A stretch of DNA of 64,000 nt. Origin: Hippopus hippopus (lineage: Eukaryota; Mollusca; Bivalvia; Cardiida; Cardiidae). The notes under the pieces were generated by a model. It ran no database searches. It had not been told where the DNA came from and saw only the letters and a program-made list of their open reading frames with translations. Positions 55,670 to 64,000 of this stretch are shown here, in pieces; the first letter of the stretch is position 1; each line of letters starts with the position of its first letter. The translations under genes were made by a program, and so were the position numbers. Location: positions 50,606,252 to 50,670,251 of the forward strand of contig OX328096.1 of assembly GCA_946811185.2 (NCBI GenBank), written 5' to 3'.

Positions 55670-57440
55670 CGAGTTATACGGTATGGTTTTTGTGTATTTA
55701 TTACATTTTGTACAATTAATCTTTTGGGCAATAGGGAGAACAGATCTGTACCAACCAAAATTTAAGATTCTCCACATCTTCTATCCCACCTCATCTTCTG
55801 TGTAATCTTCTTCGACTGTCTCTATATGTTTGTGCAGTTATATACTCTATGTCATAGGCCCATACAACTTGTTTGAACATGTATCTGCACCGAATTCACA
55901 TAATAATAATGTTAGATAGAATTCTGTCCTTAGTTTACACGATCTGCTTGTGTCCATTTATGAACTTCTTCTGGAAATGCATTAGAATAGTTTTATTGGA
56001 GAGGTCATCAGACCAGACCTCTCCAATAGTGTTGAGTTTTGCTGTCTAAATCCATTTTTCTTGCGAAATTGTTCTAATACACAGTCTGTTTCGTCATGGT
56101 TTTGTAAATAAAGCGAAATCAAAAAACCGAAACAGGAAATAGACGTGGTTTATTTTTTATATGACGAATTTCAGAAAAGATCCATTATGTTAATTTGCCA
56201 TGGTTGCAAATGACCTCTCAAATAACTGTAAATTTTAATCGGTCGGCGTGAGCCGGACGATTAGAGGGACCACAAATTTCGGAAACCCGTCTGCTGAGGG
56301 CAAACTGATCTAACTGCAACTCGTTACAGCTTTTACTTACACTAATACTAGCTGTTGTGACCTTATTATATTGAACTTTTAACCCTGATAAGCGCAAGAA
56401 TACGAACTAGCAGTAAACAGGCCTTCAAGTAATCCCTTACATAACTTTTGAATTATGTAATAAATGGCGGTTACAGTTAGTTTATCGTTGAATTATGCCA
56501 TAATACAAGTATTATCAAAATCTCGGGCCTGCAAAAACCAGAAATTTTGTAGCAGTTTACTTACAACGCAGCTATAAGAAATGGTGTCAGTGATAAAGCA
56601 ACAACTTATGAATGAAACAAGAGAGAATCAAGGAGTATCAGATTCTGTAAGCACATCTTCTAGTCGTCTGCTGTCCATATTATTCGGAAAACTTAGAGTG
56701 ATCCGTTAATCAAGGTATACGTAGTTATAGGATCGACCGAGTTGTGACGAGTGCTGTCCGTATGTAGCAGAAATTGAAAAGATGATAGGTCATTTGGCCT
56801 TGAGCAAGGATAAACTTGCAATGGAACGGAATTTGTAAGGAAACGTTGCTTTAAAAGAATTTGAAAATTTAGATTGTTTTGCCTTAGAGCAAACTGATCT
56901 ACATGCTACTGGTAACAGCTGTTTAAAAAAGTAATCTGCCGTTAGTAGTTTAATGTTAGCGAGGTGAAGCAGTGCGGGACAAAGCATGTAGAGTTGTTTA
57001 AGGGTTATGACCCTGGTGGAGAAGCCATTACGTATAGATGGATTTCAGTTAGGCTAAAAATAGTAACACGCTTCTCATTTAAATGTATACACGTGGTCGG
57101 TGGTGGAGGCAAAATATTTGGCTGATAAGCACAGATTCCCATATGTCTTGCAGTGAAATAGTATAATATTAATTATCAATTAAAGGTTGTGATGACAGAA
57201 TTAAAAGATTTTTAGATTTTCAACAAGTTGATTTATCTGATTATGTCAGAAAACTTTCATCATATGATTTAGCTGTGTGAAAATGGAAAAATAAACAGTT
57301 GACACTGGAGACATTTTACTTGATCTATACAACATTGAAAAATCATTGTGGTTGAACGATGTAAAGCTTTAGCCAGGCATTGCCTATCCAGATATTTATC
57401 ATTACTTTCTTGATAACCCAAATTACTATACAAATGATGA
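55670..57440. other. no gene recognised
   Basis: A short perfect hairpin ATTGGAGAGGT..ACCTCTCCAAT lies at about 55996-56030. Otherwise AT-rich non-coding. Confidence 0.4.
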
Positions 57441-57445
57441 AAATA

Positions 57446-57642
57446 TTAACCCTTTACCAAACAATCCCGGGTTTTCACAACTGTGGGTAAGAAAGCTTTA
57501 GAAAAGCATTGTGAGAAAAGGAGAAAATGCTAGTTACCAATGTTTTCTACCCTATCAGAGAGCTTGACTTCATTTGTGCCAATTTTGAATTTGTCGTCTG
57601 CAGATACATGTATTTTGAATTTGTCGTTTGGGAAAGGGTTAA
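57446..57642 (-). mobile_element. TTAA-palindrome MITE lacking one hairpin arm
   Basis: TTAACCCTTTACCAAACAAT to TTGGGAAAGGGTTAA; TTAA on both sides. Confidence 0.85.
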
Positions 57643-57759
57643 ATATTACAAGGCTATATACTTTCTAAAGTACATGTACGTAATATTCTGCAGAAAACCC
57701 AAAAATATTTCATCTGGAAGCGGCAGACCCTTAAGCTTGCTTAAATCTTTACAACACGA

Positions 57760-57972
57760 TGAAGTTTAAGGGATGTCCGAAATTTTGGAAGCACGCGCAG
57801 ACAACAAATGAAAAGATGCTCAAGTAATGAGGTTATTGTTTTATATGAGAGAAAACATTGTGGAAAAATAGAGAGAAAATGCTGGTTATTATTTTATCCT
57901 TTTCCTTAATGATTTTCAAAAGACATTTTGCACAGGGATATTAAAACACAGTATCCTTTGTTAAAGGGTTAA
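57760..57972 (+). mobile_element. TTAA-palindrome MITE copy
   Basis: It ends TTGTTAAAGGGTTAA; centre AATGCTGGTTATTATTTTAT diverged; it shares its right TTAA with the next copy. Confidence 0.7.
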
Positions 57973-58191
57973 CTCTTTACTAACTGACAAAATTTTAAGA
58001 CAGGTCCAAATTCAAAGCATTTACAGAGCACAAATTGAATGTGGCACAGATGATGGGACTTTTACCAGAAAGGGAATAAAACATTGTGGGAAAAGGAGAA
58101 AATCGTGGTCACCATTTTCTCCTTTTCCTAAAAGGTTGTCAAAACACCTTTTCCTCAAGGATGTGAAAACACAGGATCCTTTTGTAAAGTA
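57969..58191 (+). mobile_element. TTAA-palindrome MITE, head-to-tail with previous
   Basis: It starts TTAACTCTTTACTAACTGAC at the shared TTAA and keeps the GTGGGAAAAGGAGAAAATC arm; the right end is decayed. Confidence 0.75.
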
Positions 58192-58480
58192 ACAGGAGGT
58201 CACTGCTTCGATCCCAGGCTCGGCCTATTTCTTACCAAGGCTTGATGCTACTCATTGCGACAAGATTCATTCCTCTCTCACCGCTGATCATTGTTTTGAC
58301 AATGAATATGTGGGAAAGCAGCCAGTTGTTCACAAAGGATATTGTGTGAAGAACTGGTAACAGAAACACCAGGAAAATATGGATAGGTGTACTGGCCGCA
58401 GTACTAGTAAAAAAAATCCAAGAAAACATGGATAGATGCATTGGCCGCTGCGACATAACTGAAATAATGTTGAAATCGGT
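58192..58480 (+). mobile_element. SINE-like repeat
   Basis: GGTCACTGCTTCGATCCCAG is a B-box-like start; AAGCAGCCAGTTGTTCACA and the tail ACATAACTGAAATAATGTT match 32225-32530. Confidence 0.55.
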
Positions 58481-58481
58481 G

Positions 58482-58708
58482 TTAACCCTTTACCACACGA
58501 CAAATTTTAGACCTGTCCGAATTGAAAGCATTTGCAGATGACAGTTTCAATGTGGCTCATATGAAATGATTTTTCTTTGTTAGGGTAGAAAACATTGTGG
58601 GAAAAGGAGAAATGCTGGTAACCAGCATTTTCTCCTTTTCCCGCAATGTTTTCAAAAGCCTTCTCTATCAGGGGTGTTAAAAGTCGTCATTGTGTGGTAA
58701 AGGGTTAA
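58482..58708 (+). mobile_element. TTAA-palindrome MITE, best-preserved copy
   Basis: TTAACCCTTTACCACAC at the left is exactly inverted at the right end (GTGTGGTAAAGGGTTAA), 17 bp. In the centre AACATTGTGGGAAAAGGAGA and its complement flank TGCTGGTAACCAGCA. 227 bp with both TTAA. This is the reference for the family. Confidence 0.95.
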
Positions 58709-58778
58709 ACACCATACAATCTACAATCTACCTTTTGTAAAGTGTTAATAGGGTTGTAAAGAGTATGTCTCCGGTGTT

Positions 58779-58894
58779 TACTCTTTACCAAACAACAAAA
58801 AGTTTAACACATCCAAATTGCAAGAATTTGCAGCGAATGTGGCTCTAATGATAACATTTGCTTCTGGAAGGATAGAAAACAATGTGAGAAAATG
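58779..58894 (+). mobile_element. TTAA-palindrome MITE, left half
   Basis: TTTACTCTTTACCAAACAAC start; it breaks off in the hairpin. Confidence 0.65.
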
Positions 58895-59171
58895 TATACT
58901 GCATTATCCTTGAGTGCACCAAATAGTCCAAGATTTCTCTGAGGGTTTTCCTGTATCGGGATCTATTTACAGCTCTTTCCCATGCCTCTCTTTTCCAAAG
59001 AGGGTATTTTGGAATTCTGTGTTAGGTAATTTCTTTTTCTTTATCTTGTCTGTTACTGCAACCCATTACACAACAGCTATTCACCATGTTTACTTTTGGA
59101 ATGAGGTAAATCTACACACTGACCATCACTGACCAGTGTGTAATTCATATAGAAATGGAGGCTTATCAGAG

Positions 59172-59477
59172 TTGATTGATTGAATTTGCGTTTATTTATC
59201 GTCGCCACCGGTTGCCCATATGGGCGACGCCCCCTGAAGGCTGTTAGTATTGTTACGGGGGAATAGTGCAGATACAGGACGAAACCCATCCTAAGTTACG
59301 CCTGGTTCTTTTACGTGCTCGGTGTATAGCACCGTCACACGGGACCTCGGTTTAACGTCTCATCCGAAAGACTATTAGTAATTTTAGATGGCCAGCCGTG
59401 GGGATCGAACCCACACCCTCAAGTGACTCGAAACATTACGTTCACGAGTCCTCCGCTCTACCTATTGAGCTATGCGG
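59172..59477 (-). mobile_element. tRNA-derived SINE with target-site duplication
   Basis: GCTTATCAGAG at 59161-59171 and 59478-59488. Minus strand: CATAGCTCAATAGGTAGAGC (A box), GGGTTCGATCCCC (B box), a body with GACGTTAAACCGAGGTCCCG, and a tail ATTCAATCAATCAA. It differs from the 33018 family. Confidence 0.88.
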
Positions 59478-59668
59478 GCTTATCAGAGAGCCTCTTGCCT
59501 CCTTTAAATATTTTTCTGGTGCTCAGTCAGGCGTTGCGAAACAGAAATCCGTCTATACATGTTCAGAATGGACTGGTTGTCCCTCGCTTGCGACCTTAGA
59601 AACCAGACTGTCCATTCACAATACTGACCAGCATAGATTTGATTATGCATCTTTCAGCTTAGGATGTA

Positions 59669-59882
59669 TTAACCCTTGGGCTACTAAGCGCAAATTTATG
59701 ACCTTTTCCGGACAGTGTAGATCAAGATCAGACTACATACTACATGCAGTCTGATTTTGGATCTTTTCTGTCCGATAAGGAGATATTTTTTCCCCAAAAA
59801 AAACCTTTGAAATAGTAAAACACTGGGTTTTTACTGTCGGCTTGAAAGTTTCATTTCACTGATTTAGCAGGTTAAGGGTTAA
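59669..59882. mobile_element. second TTAA-ended palindromic MITE type
   Basis: TTAACCCTTGGGCTAC at the left, CAGGTTAAGGGTTAA at the right; the internal CGGACAGTGTAGATCAAGAT pairs with ATCTTTTCTGTCCG. Relates to the CAGACTG repeats at 34139, 38672 and 41562. Confidence 0.6.
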
Positions 59883-60214
59883 ATTGTTTTCATAACCCCT
59901 CTTCCTCTCCCTCTAGCCTGGCATTCAGGCCCTGCATTTAAGTCATTCTAATAAACAAGGTACATAACTATAGTAAACTCACAGAAATATGTGTTGTTAT
60001 TTGCCCTTCATCTGGAATACAGATTCAGACATTCAGAACATTGAGAACACAGAGTCTTTGTTTTGCAGTTTTACTTGAAGATTTTTTTCAAACGAAATGC
60101 TCCATTTAACGGACTGATACCAGTCTACCTCTCCCTCCAGCCACGGCTCTACCATTTTACATGCTCACTAACATGTTTCTTTTTGATGACATTCTTAAGA
60201 CTGGAATCACTCTA

Positions 60215-60359
60215 TTAACCGTTGGCCAAACAATCCTGACGGGCTTTAAAAATGCAGTGGGAAAAACAGTATACATGTATTCAGCATGTTCTCTTTTTCC
60301 TCACAGCGTTTTTTCATCATTTGAAAGATTTTCAACATTTTGACATTTGATAGAGTTAA
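60215..60359 (-). mobile_element. TTAA-palindrome MITE, shortened copy
   Basis: TTAACCGTTGGCCAAACAAT to GATAGAGTTAA, 145 bp. Confidence 0.6.
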
Positions 60360-60649
60360 ACAGCGCATTTTCATAGAGGGGAAAAAAAACTGAAACTGCA
60401 ACACAAAAAAGCTCACTTAACGTCATATTCTCCCTGCAATATTAAGGCTGTTTTTCCACGCTTAACATATCTATTTCATTGATTCAGCGCTTTAATTGTA
60501 AAACTCCCAGTAACATGTTTGTCTCATCAGCTACTCCATATTGGTTGACTCTCATCCTTTCCATATTCCAGATTAAAAGCACAAGGTTTACCGTAGTGAT
60601 GTTCTTGCTCATTAGAATGGTTCAATACAATGGCCCATGTTCTCCAATG

Positions 60650-60720
60650 ACAAGTAAAGTCGTTTTTGAAGACAATAAAAGATCAAGATCAGACTGTCCT
60701 TTGAATGCAATGCAGATCAG
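60650..60720 (+). repeat. CAGACTG-core repeat
   Basis: AAAGATCAAGATCAGACTGT; the right arm is decayed. Confidence 0.4.
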
Positions 60721-60847
60721 TATCACAGACATACATTTTGAAGATGTTAATTGTCTAGTTATGTATAATTTATATGGAAAAACTCGACCATGAAATTGTA
60801 ATGTTTGGATATTGTTTTTCTGACTGTAAAAGGCCATAACTGAGTGT

Positions 60848-60967
60848 TTTAACCAAACTGTCCCGTTTTTGATGACCCTGAGGAAGACGGCTGTTAAAAA
60901 CATTGCGGAAAAAGGAAAAATGCAGATAACTGTCGTTTTCTCCTTTTCCCCACAATGTTTTTTCAGC
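60848..60967 (-). mobile_element. TTAA-palindrome MITE, left half
   Basis: TTAACCAAACTGTCCCG start; GGAAAAAGGAAAAATGCAG arm; truncated. Confidence 0.6.
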
Positions 60968-60999
60968 GTAGCTGAATGATCTCACTTTTGACCTAATTT

Positions 61000-62000
61000 A
61001 AGTACTAGGAGGAAATGATTGTTACTCATTTTGTGATTGGCCAAATATATGTAAACTACGCAAAAAAGTAAAGGTCACAGTTGAAATTTACCAAAATGGG
61101 ATAAAGGTGTTCATGACTAAAAATCACGTAATGATCACAATAACCTATGTGAAGTTGTGCTTTATGGCCATGCAGATGTTAAACTCTAGCAAAACATCCA
61201 TAATTTAAAGCACGATGATAAACTAATAGCAATGAGTATAGGCGAGTTTTCTATTTTGTTTAGTGTAAAAGACTTGGTGCCCGTTTTTCCTAGCGTAAAA
61301 TCAAATACGAAGCGCGACGGCAGGCTACCGCTCTATTGTCTTATACGAAAACGGGTTGTAAAACAACTTATTTCGTTTCTTGTCACTATGGAAAAAGATG
61401 TTATGTCTTGAATTTGGTGATTTAATTCGCAACGCGAATAACTATGCCTGCCTAGGGGAAACAATCGGTTTTATTGCGTTGTTAGCGAAGAAACTGGGTT
61501 TCTACTAAATTACTCCTAGTAAGAGTAGGTGTGTGTGGTCAAGCATTGACAGGGGTGATAAAACCCCGCCTTCTGATAACGACAAATCGTCGATGTTTGA
61601 AAAGTGCTTCATTTTTGTACAAAAAAAATGCAAATCTACTTTGTTTTTTTTTTAAAGATTTCATCTTATGGTCTAAACAGACCTTTATTTAAACATGATT
61701 CATTAATAAAAAACAGAACAAACGATATTCCGAAACATCGCAGAATAGGGACGCTCATTTTAGGTTAAACACGAGAATTAATAACGCTCATTACGAGAGC
61801 CCCCTCATTCTTTAATCTTATTGAAATTCTGATTTCAACCATATGCAGAACAATTTAAATGAGACTACTTTCAGAACTGTTTTCATCATTTCTCTTCATA
61901 TTATACTACAAACGAATTTAAATATTCATATCCCAGTGCCTCTTACGCCGTCTATCTTTTTTTAAAGATATTTCTTGTTTACCATTTCAACGATTCAAAT
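61000..62000. other. no feature seen
   Basis: AT-rich non-coding sequence without recognised repeats. Confidence 0.4.
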
Positions 62001-62009
62001 CATCATTAA

Positions 62010-62090
62010 CTTGATCTACATTTCATTCGTCATGTGCAAATGGTTTCGATTTGGACAAGTCTAAAATTACATCATTTGGTAAAGGGTTAA
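62010..62090 (-). mobile_element. TTAA-palindrome MITE, end fragment
   Basis: ATTTGGACAAGTCTAAAATT and CATTTGGTAAAGGGTTAA. Confidence 0.75.
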
Positions 62091-62099
62091 GGGTTTGGT

Positions 62100-62900
62100 A
62101 GATACTACATGCTTTGAAAGTAATGTGGGAGAAATTGGCCAGCCAATGTTTTGGACAGAACAATCTTGCCAAGGACAATTTAGCTGGCCGAAAAACATTA
62201 GGTAGGACAATTTGTCCAGATAAACACGAGAAGCCAAAAGTAAACAATTTGATAGTCATAATACAGGCATATTGTATACGACTTATTCATATCATTTTAA
62301 AGTATGGATATTATTGATAATATCTGACAATATGTTACAGTATAGTTTCGAAAGTTGCAAAAGTTACAGTAAAGAATACATGTATTTGTATTTTGTCAAT
62401 CTTTTGTAAAAGGTTGGTAGGTACTGTTATTCATAATGAGTGATATCTAAAGCTTGAAAATCGGTATTACTGGTCAGAATAGTCACTTACAGGCAACGTT
62501 TCATTGCTGTCGACTGGCAGACATGTATCTTTAGCATTCCGTTAAACTACTAATTTGTAAAGGACGGGGAGTTCCTACGTGACTAAGTTATAAAATGTCT
62601 ATCCCATACATAGTTCAATAACTACCATTTGATTTGTGATTTCAAACCACTGTAGTTTTTCAATGTCGACCGATTACAGTGCTGACAGCACTTTGATTCA
62701 TTAAGCAAATAAATCTAAGCAAAAGAAAAAAATAGAAAAAATTTCGTTAAAAAAGAGAAAGAAGACCGCTGGACAAGATCATGCGACTTGAAAGCGCGGG
62801 AAGAAGGTCAAATGACCGTCATGTAAAGCATAAGAGGTTTCTACGCGGCGGCTTTTTTACTTGTTTGTTTACATGTACGAAAATATATTGAAATTAAAAG
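62100..62900. other. no feature seen
   Basis: AT-rich non-coding sequence. Confidence 0.4.
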
Positions 62901-63009
62901 CCAATAAACTATTTGAAAACATTGATGCTGACCTCTCCTGGCTTCTTTTGTAAAGAAGCCAACTTGTTAGTATATTTACGTGTACGTTGCACATATGTGT
63001 ATCACTTTA

Positions 63010-63185
63010 ACGAAAACATTGTGGGAAAAGGAGGAAGTCCTAGTAAACAACATTTTCTCCTTTCTCCAAAACATTTTGCACTATATCAGAGAACTACAGT
63101 TCATTTGTACCTATTTAGAATTTGTTGTCTGCAGTTAACTTTTTGTTTGTAAGAGTCAACATTTGTTTGCTTGGGAGAGGGTTAA
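63010..63185 (-). mobile_element. TTAA-palindrome MITE just upstream of a candidate start codon
   Basis: GAAAACATTGTGGGAAAAGG arm to TGGGAGAGGGTTAA; left end missing. Its TTAA ends six bases before the ATG at 63192. Confidence 0.75.
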
Positions 63186-63191
63186 GCGATC

Positions 63192-63312
63192 ATGGTTTTC
63201 ACGGTGTTTGTTCTGCTGATGGCGACTACACTCGTTGCAGGTATCTCACAGCAGTTCGGGATTTCAACAAGTCAGCGGTCCTCACAATGCTGCTTTCAGA
63301 CAATCACACGAT
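63192..63312 (+). CDS. candidate first exon of a secreted protein, 3' partial
   Basis: ATG in a fair context (ATCATGG) opens 40 codons plus one base, then the strong donor GTAAGT at 63313. Residues 1-17 (MVFTVFVLLMATTLVAG) look like a signal peptide, so the product would be secreted or membrane-bound. The mature start is Ser/Gln-rich and has an adjacent Cys pair near residue 33 (SSQCCFQ). Phase 1 at the donor is common for signal-peptide exons. No family can be named from 40 residues, and no second exon is evident before base 64000. No TATA box was recognised; a MITE occupies the upstream 180 bp. A longer frame at 63122-63316 in another phase is a shadow. Confidence 0.45.
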
Positions 63313-63319
63313 GTAAGTC

Positions 63320-63930
63320 CATTAATATTCATTTTATAACGTTTATAATTTGATAAGAATAGATACAGAAATGGACCGAAAAAAATGTCACGTTTGATAT
63401 GTTGAAAAAAGTAACAGGAGTTGTGTAACTATTTCAAAACATTTCTGAAGATGTGCTTCTCGTAATCAGGTTTGCTTAATTACCGCCATTGAATATCCAA
63501 CTTTCTCCAAACCATATAGAGATATTGTTTTCCTCCTTTGGAGTCTCTTTTCAGATAAAAGATGCGCGTTCTTTTCTTCATGTTTACGTATTTTGATCGA
63601 CTGAATTAAATTGCTCTTCGAACAAATATGTAATACGCACAAAACTAATTAAAATTGGTAGAAAACAATTTGAACTATTTTGCTTTTTATCCTTTGTCTT
63701 TCAGAAAAAGTCCTTTTTAAAAGTTGCTGCACTATCAACAGATTTTGAGATATTTTGATGTAGTTCTCTTTGATAGTATTTTTAGGGTCTTCTTCTAGAC
63801 AAGACTTTGGAGACATTTCTGCTCGTTTCATTCTTTATAGCAGCCGTAGAGGGATAGGATCTCTAAAAACCGAAGTTGAAAAAGTAGGCAACTGAAATCG
63901 TTCACTTCTAAGATAACATATCAATGAGTT
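63320..63930. other. no feature seen (possible intron)
   Basis: AT-rich; would be the first intron of the candidate gene starting at 63192. Confidence 0.35.
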
Positions 63931-63932
63931 GC

Positions 63933-64000
63933 TTGGTTGAATGGTTTTTCACGCCGCTTTCAACATTATTTCAGTCATATCACAGCGACAGCTCAAACAT
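63933..64000 (-). mobile_element. SINE, 3' end only (cut by window end)
   Basis: CATTATTTCAGTCATATCAC and AGCGACAGCTC are the 3' part of the family at 33018 and 53818. Confidence 0.65.

Noticed and set aside
57694..57769. Candidate exon reading KPKNISSGSGRPLSLLKSL
   Set aside because: The donor (GTTTAAGG) is poor and the region runs into a MITE copy; not supported.
59395..59477. Functional tRNA on the minus strand
   Set aside because: Acceptor stem does not pair and the sequence lies inside a SINE flanked by an 11-bp target duplication.
63282..63312. Cys-Cys pair read as insulin, chemokine or toxin-like
   Set aside because: Forty residues with two adjacent Cys are not enough to assign any of these families.
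63122..63316. 64-codon frame overlapping the candidate signal-peptide exon
   Set aside because: It starts inside a MITE and has no signal or domain; the frame from 63192 fits better with the GTAAGT donor.

Overview
The window looks like eukaryotic nuclear DNA from a bivalve mollusc. It is AT-rich and intron-rich, has no operons, and is packed with short repeats of kinds I know from clam-type genomes: tRNA-derived SINEs, elements that start TTTAGCTCCACTGGCC and end in a hairpin plus CTCTTGTTT, and pearl-like tandem arrays. The species cannot be fixed from the sequence.

1-20.3 kb, plus strand. This is the 3' half of one well-supported gene, a ZNF207/BuGZ homologue (BUB3-interacting zinc-finger protein of the spindle assembly checkpoint). 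Seven coding exons (55-252, 5389-5422, 6434-6578, 12709-12921, 15092-15185, 19240-19284, 20082-20170) join with perfectly compatible phases. They encode about 270 C-terminal residues: a Gly/Met/Pro-rich disordered region, a Ser/Ala/Thr-rich region, and the GLEBS motif (SKLMHPDEDISL + EEKRATLPKY) split across an exon junction. The N-terminal zinc fingers lie upstream of the window. The introns are loaded with transposons: Helentron-like elements carrying minisatellites (657-2312, 2931-4640, 15201-17203, 17204-18283), a 2.9-kb foldback element (7000-9907), a 1.34-kb mariner with one nonsense codon (10095-11433), a pogo-like 1.2-kb element (13030-14238), and SINEs.

20.3-63.2 kb. No gene here can be named. 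The most striking content is one family of about 220-bp elements, bounded by TTAA and CCCTTTACC ends and built round a near-perfect central palindrome. About 33 full, partial or nested copies are present. The ends and the TTAA target fit piggyBac-type MITEs, and some copies have landed inside others. Other structures are a TA-flanked 2.8-kb composite element made of nested palindromes and eight TGACGTCA motifs (34270-37107), nested MITEs (37892-38412), perfect-looking palindromic MITEs at 43.6, 44.8 and 51.2 kb, a deleted mariner remnant (25497-26042), and SINEs with clear target-site duplications (33018-33244, 53818-54007, 59172-59477). Several short open stretches bounded by splice-like sites (27197-27295, 48715-48753, 49270-49317, 54629-54694, and a duplicated pair at 53624 and 55609) may be exons of an unrecognised plus-strand gene. 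They are weak calls.

63.2-64 kb. A candidate first exon (63192-63312) encodes a signal-peptide-like start followed by a Cys-Cys pair and ends at a strong GTAAGT donor. A palindromic MITE copy ends six bases before its ATG. The rest of that gene would lie beyond the window.
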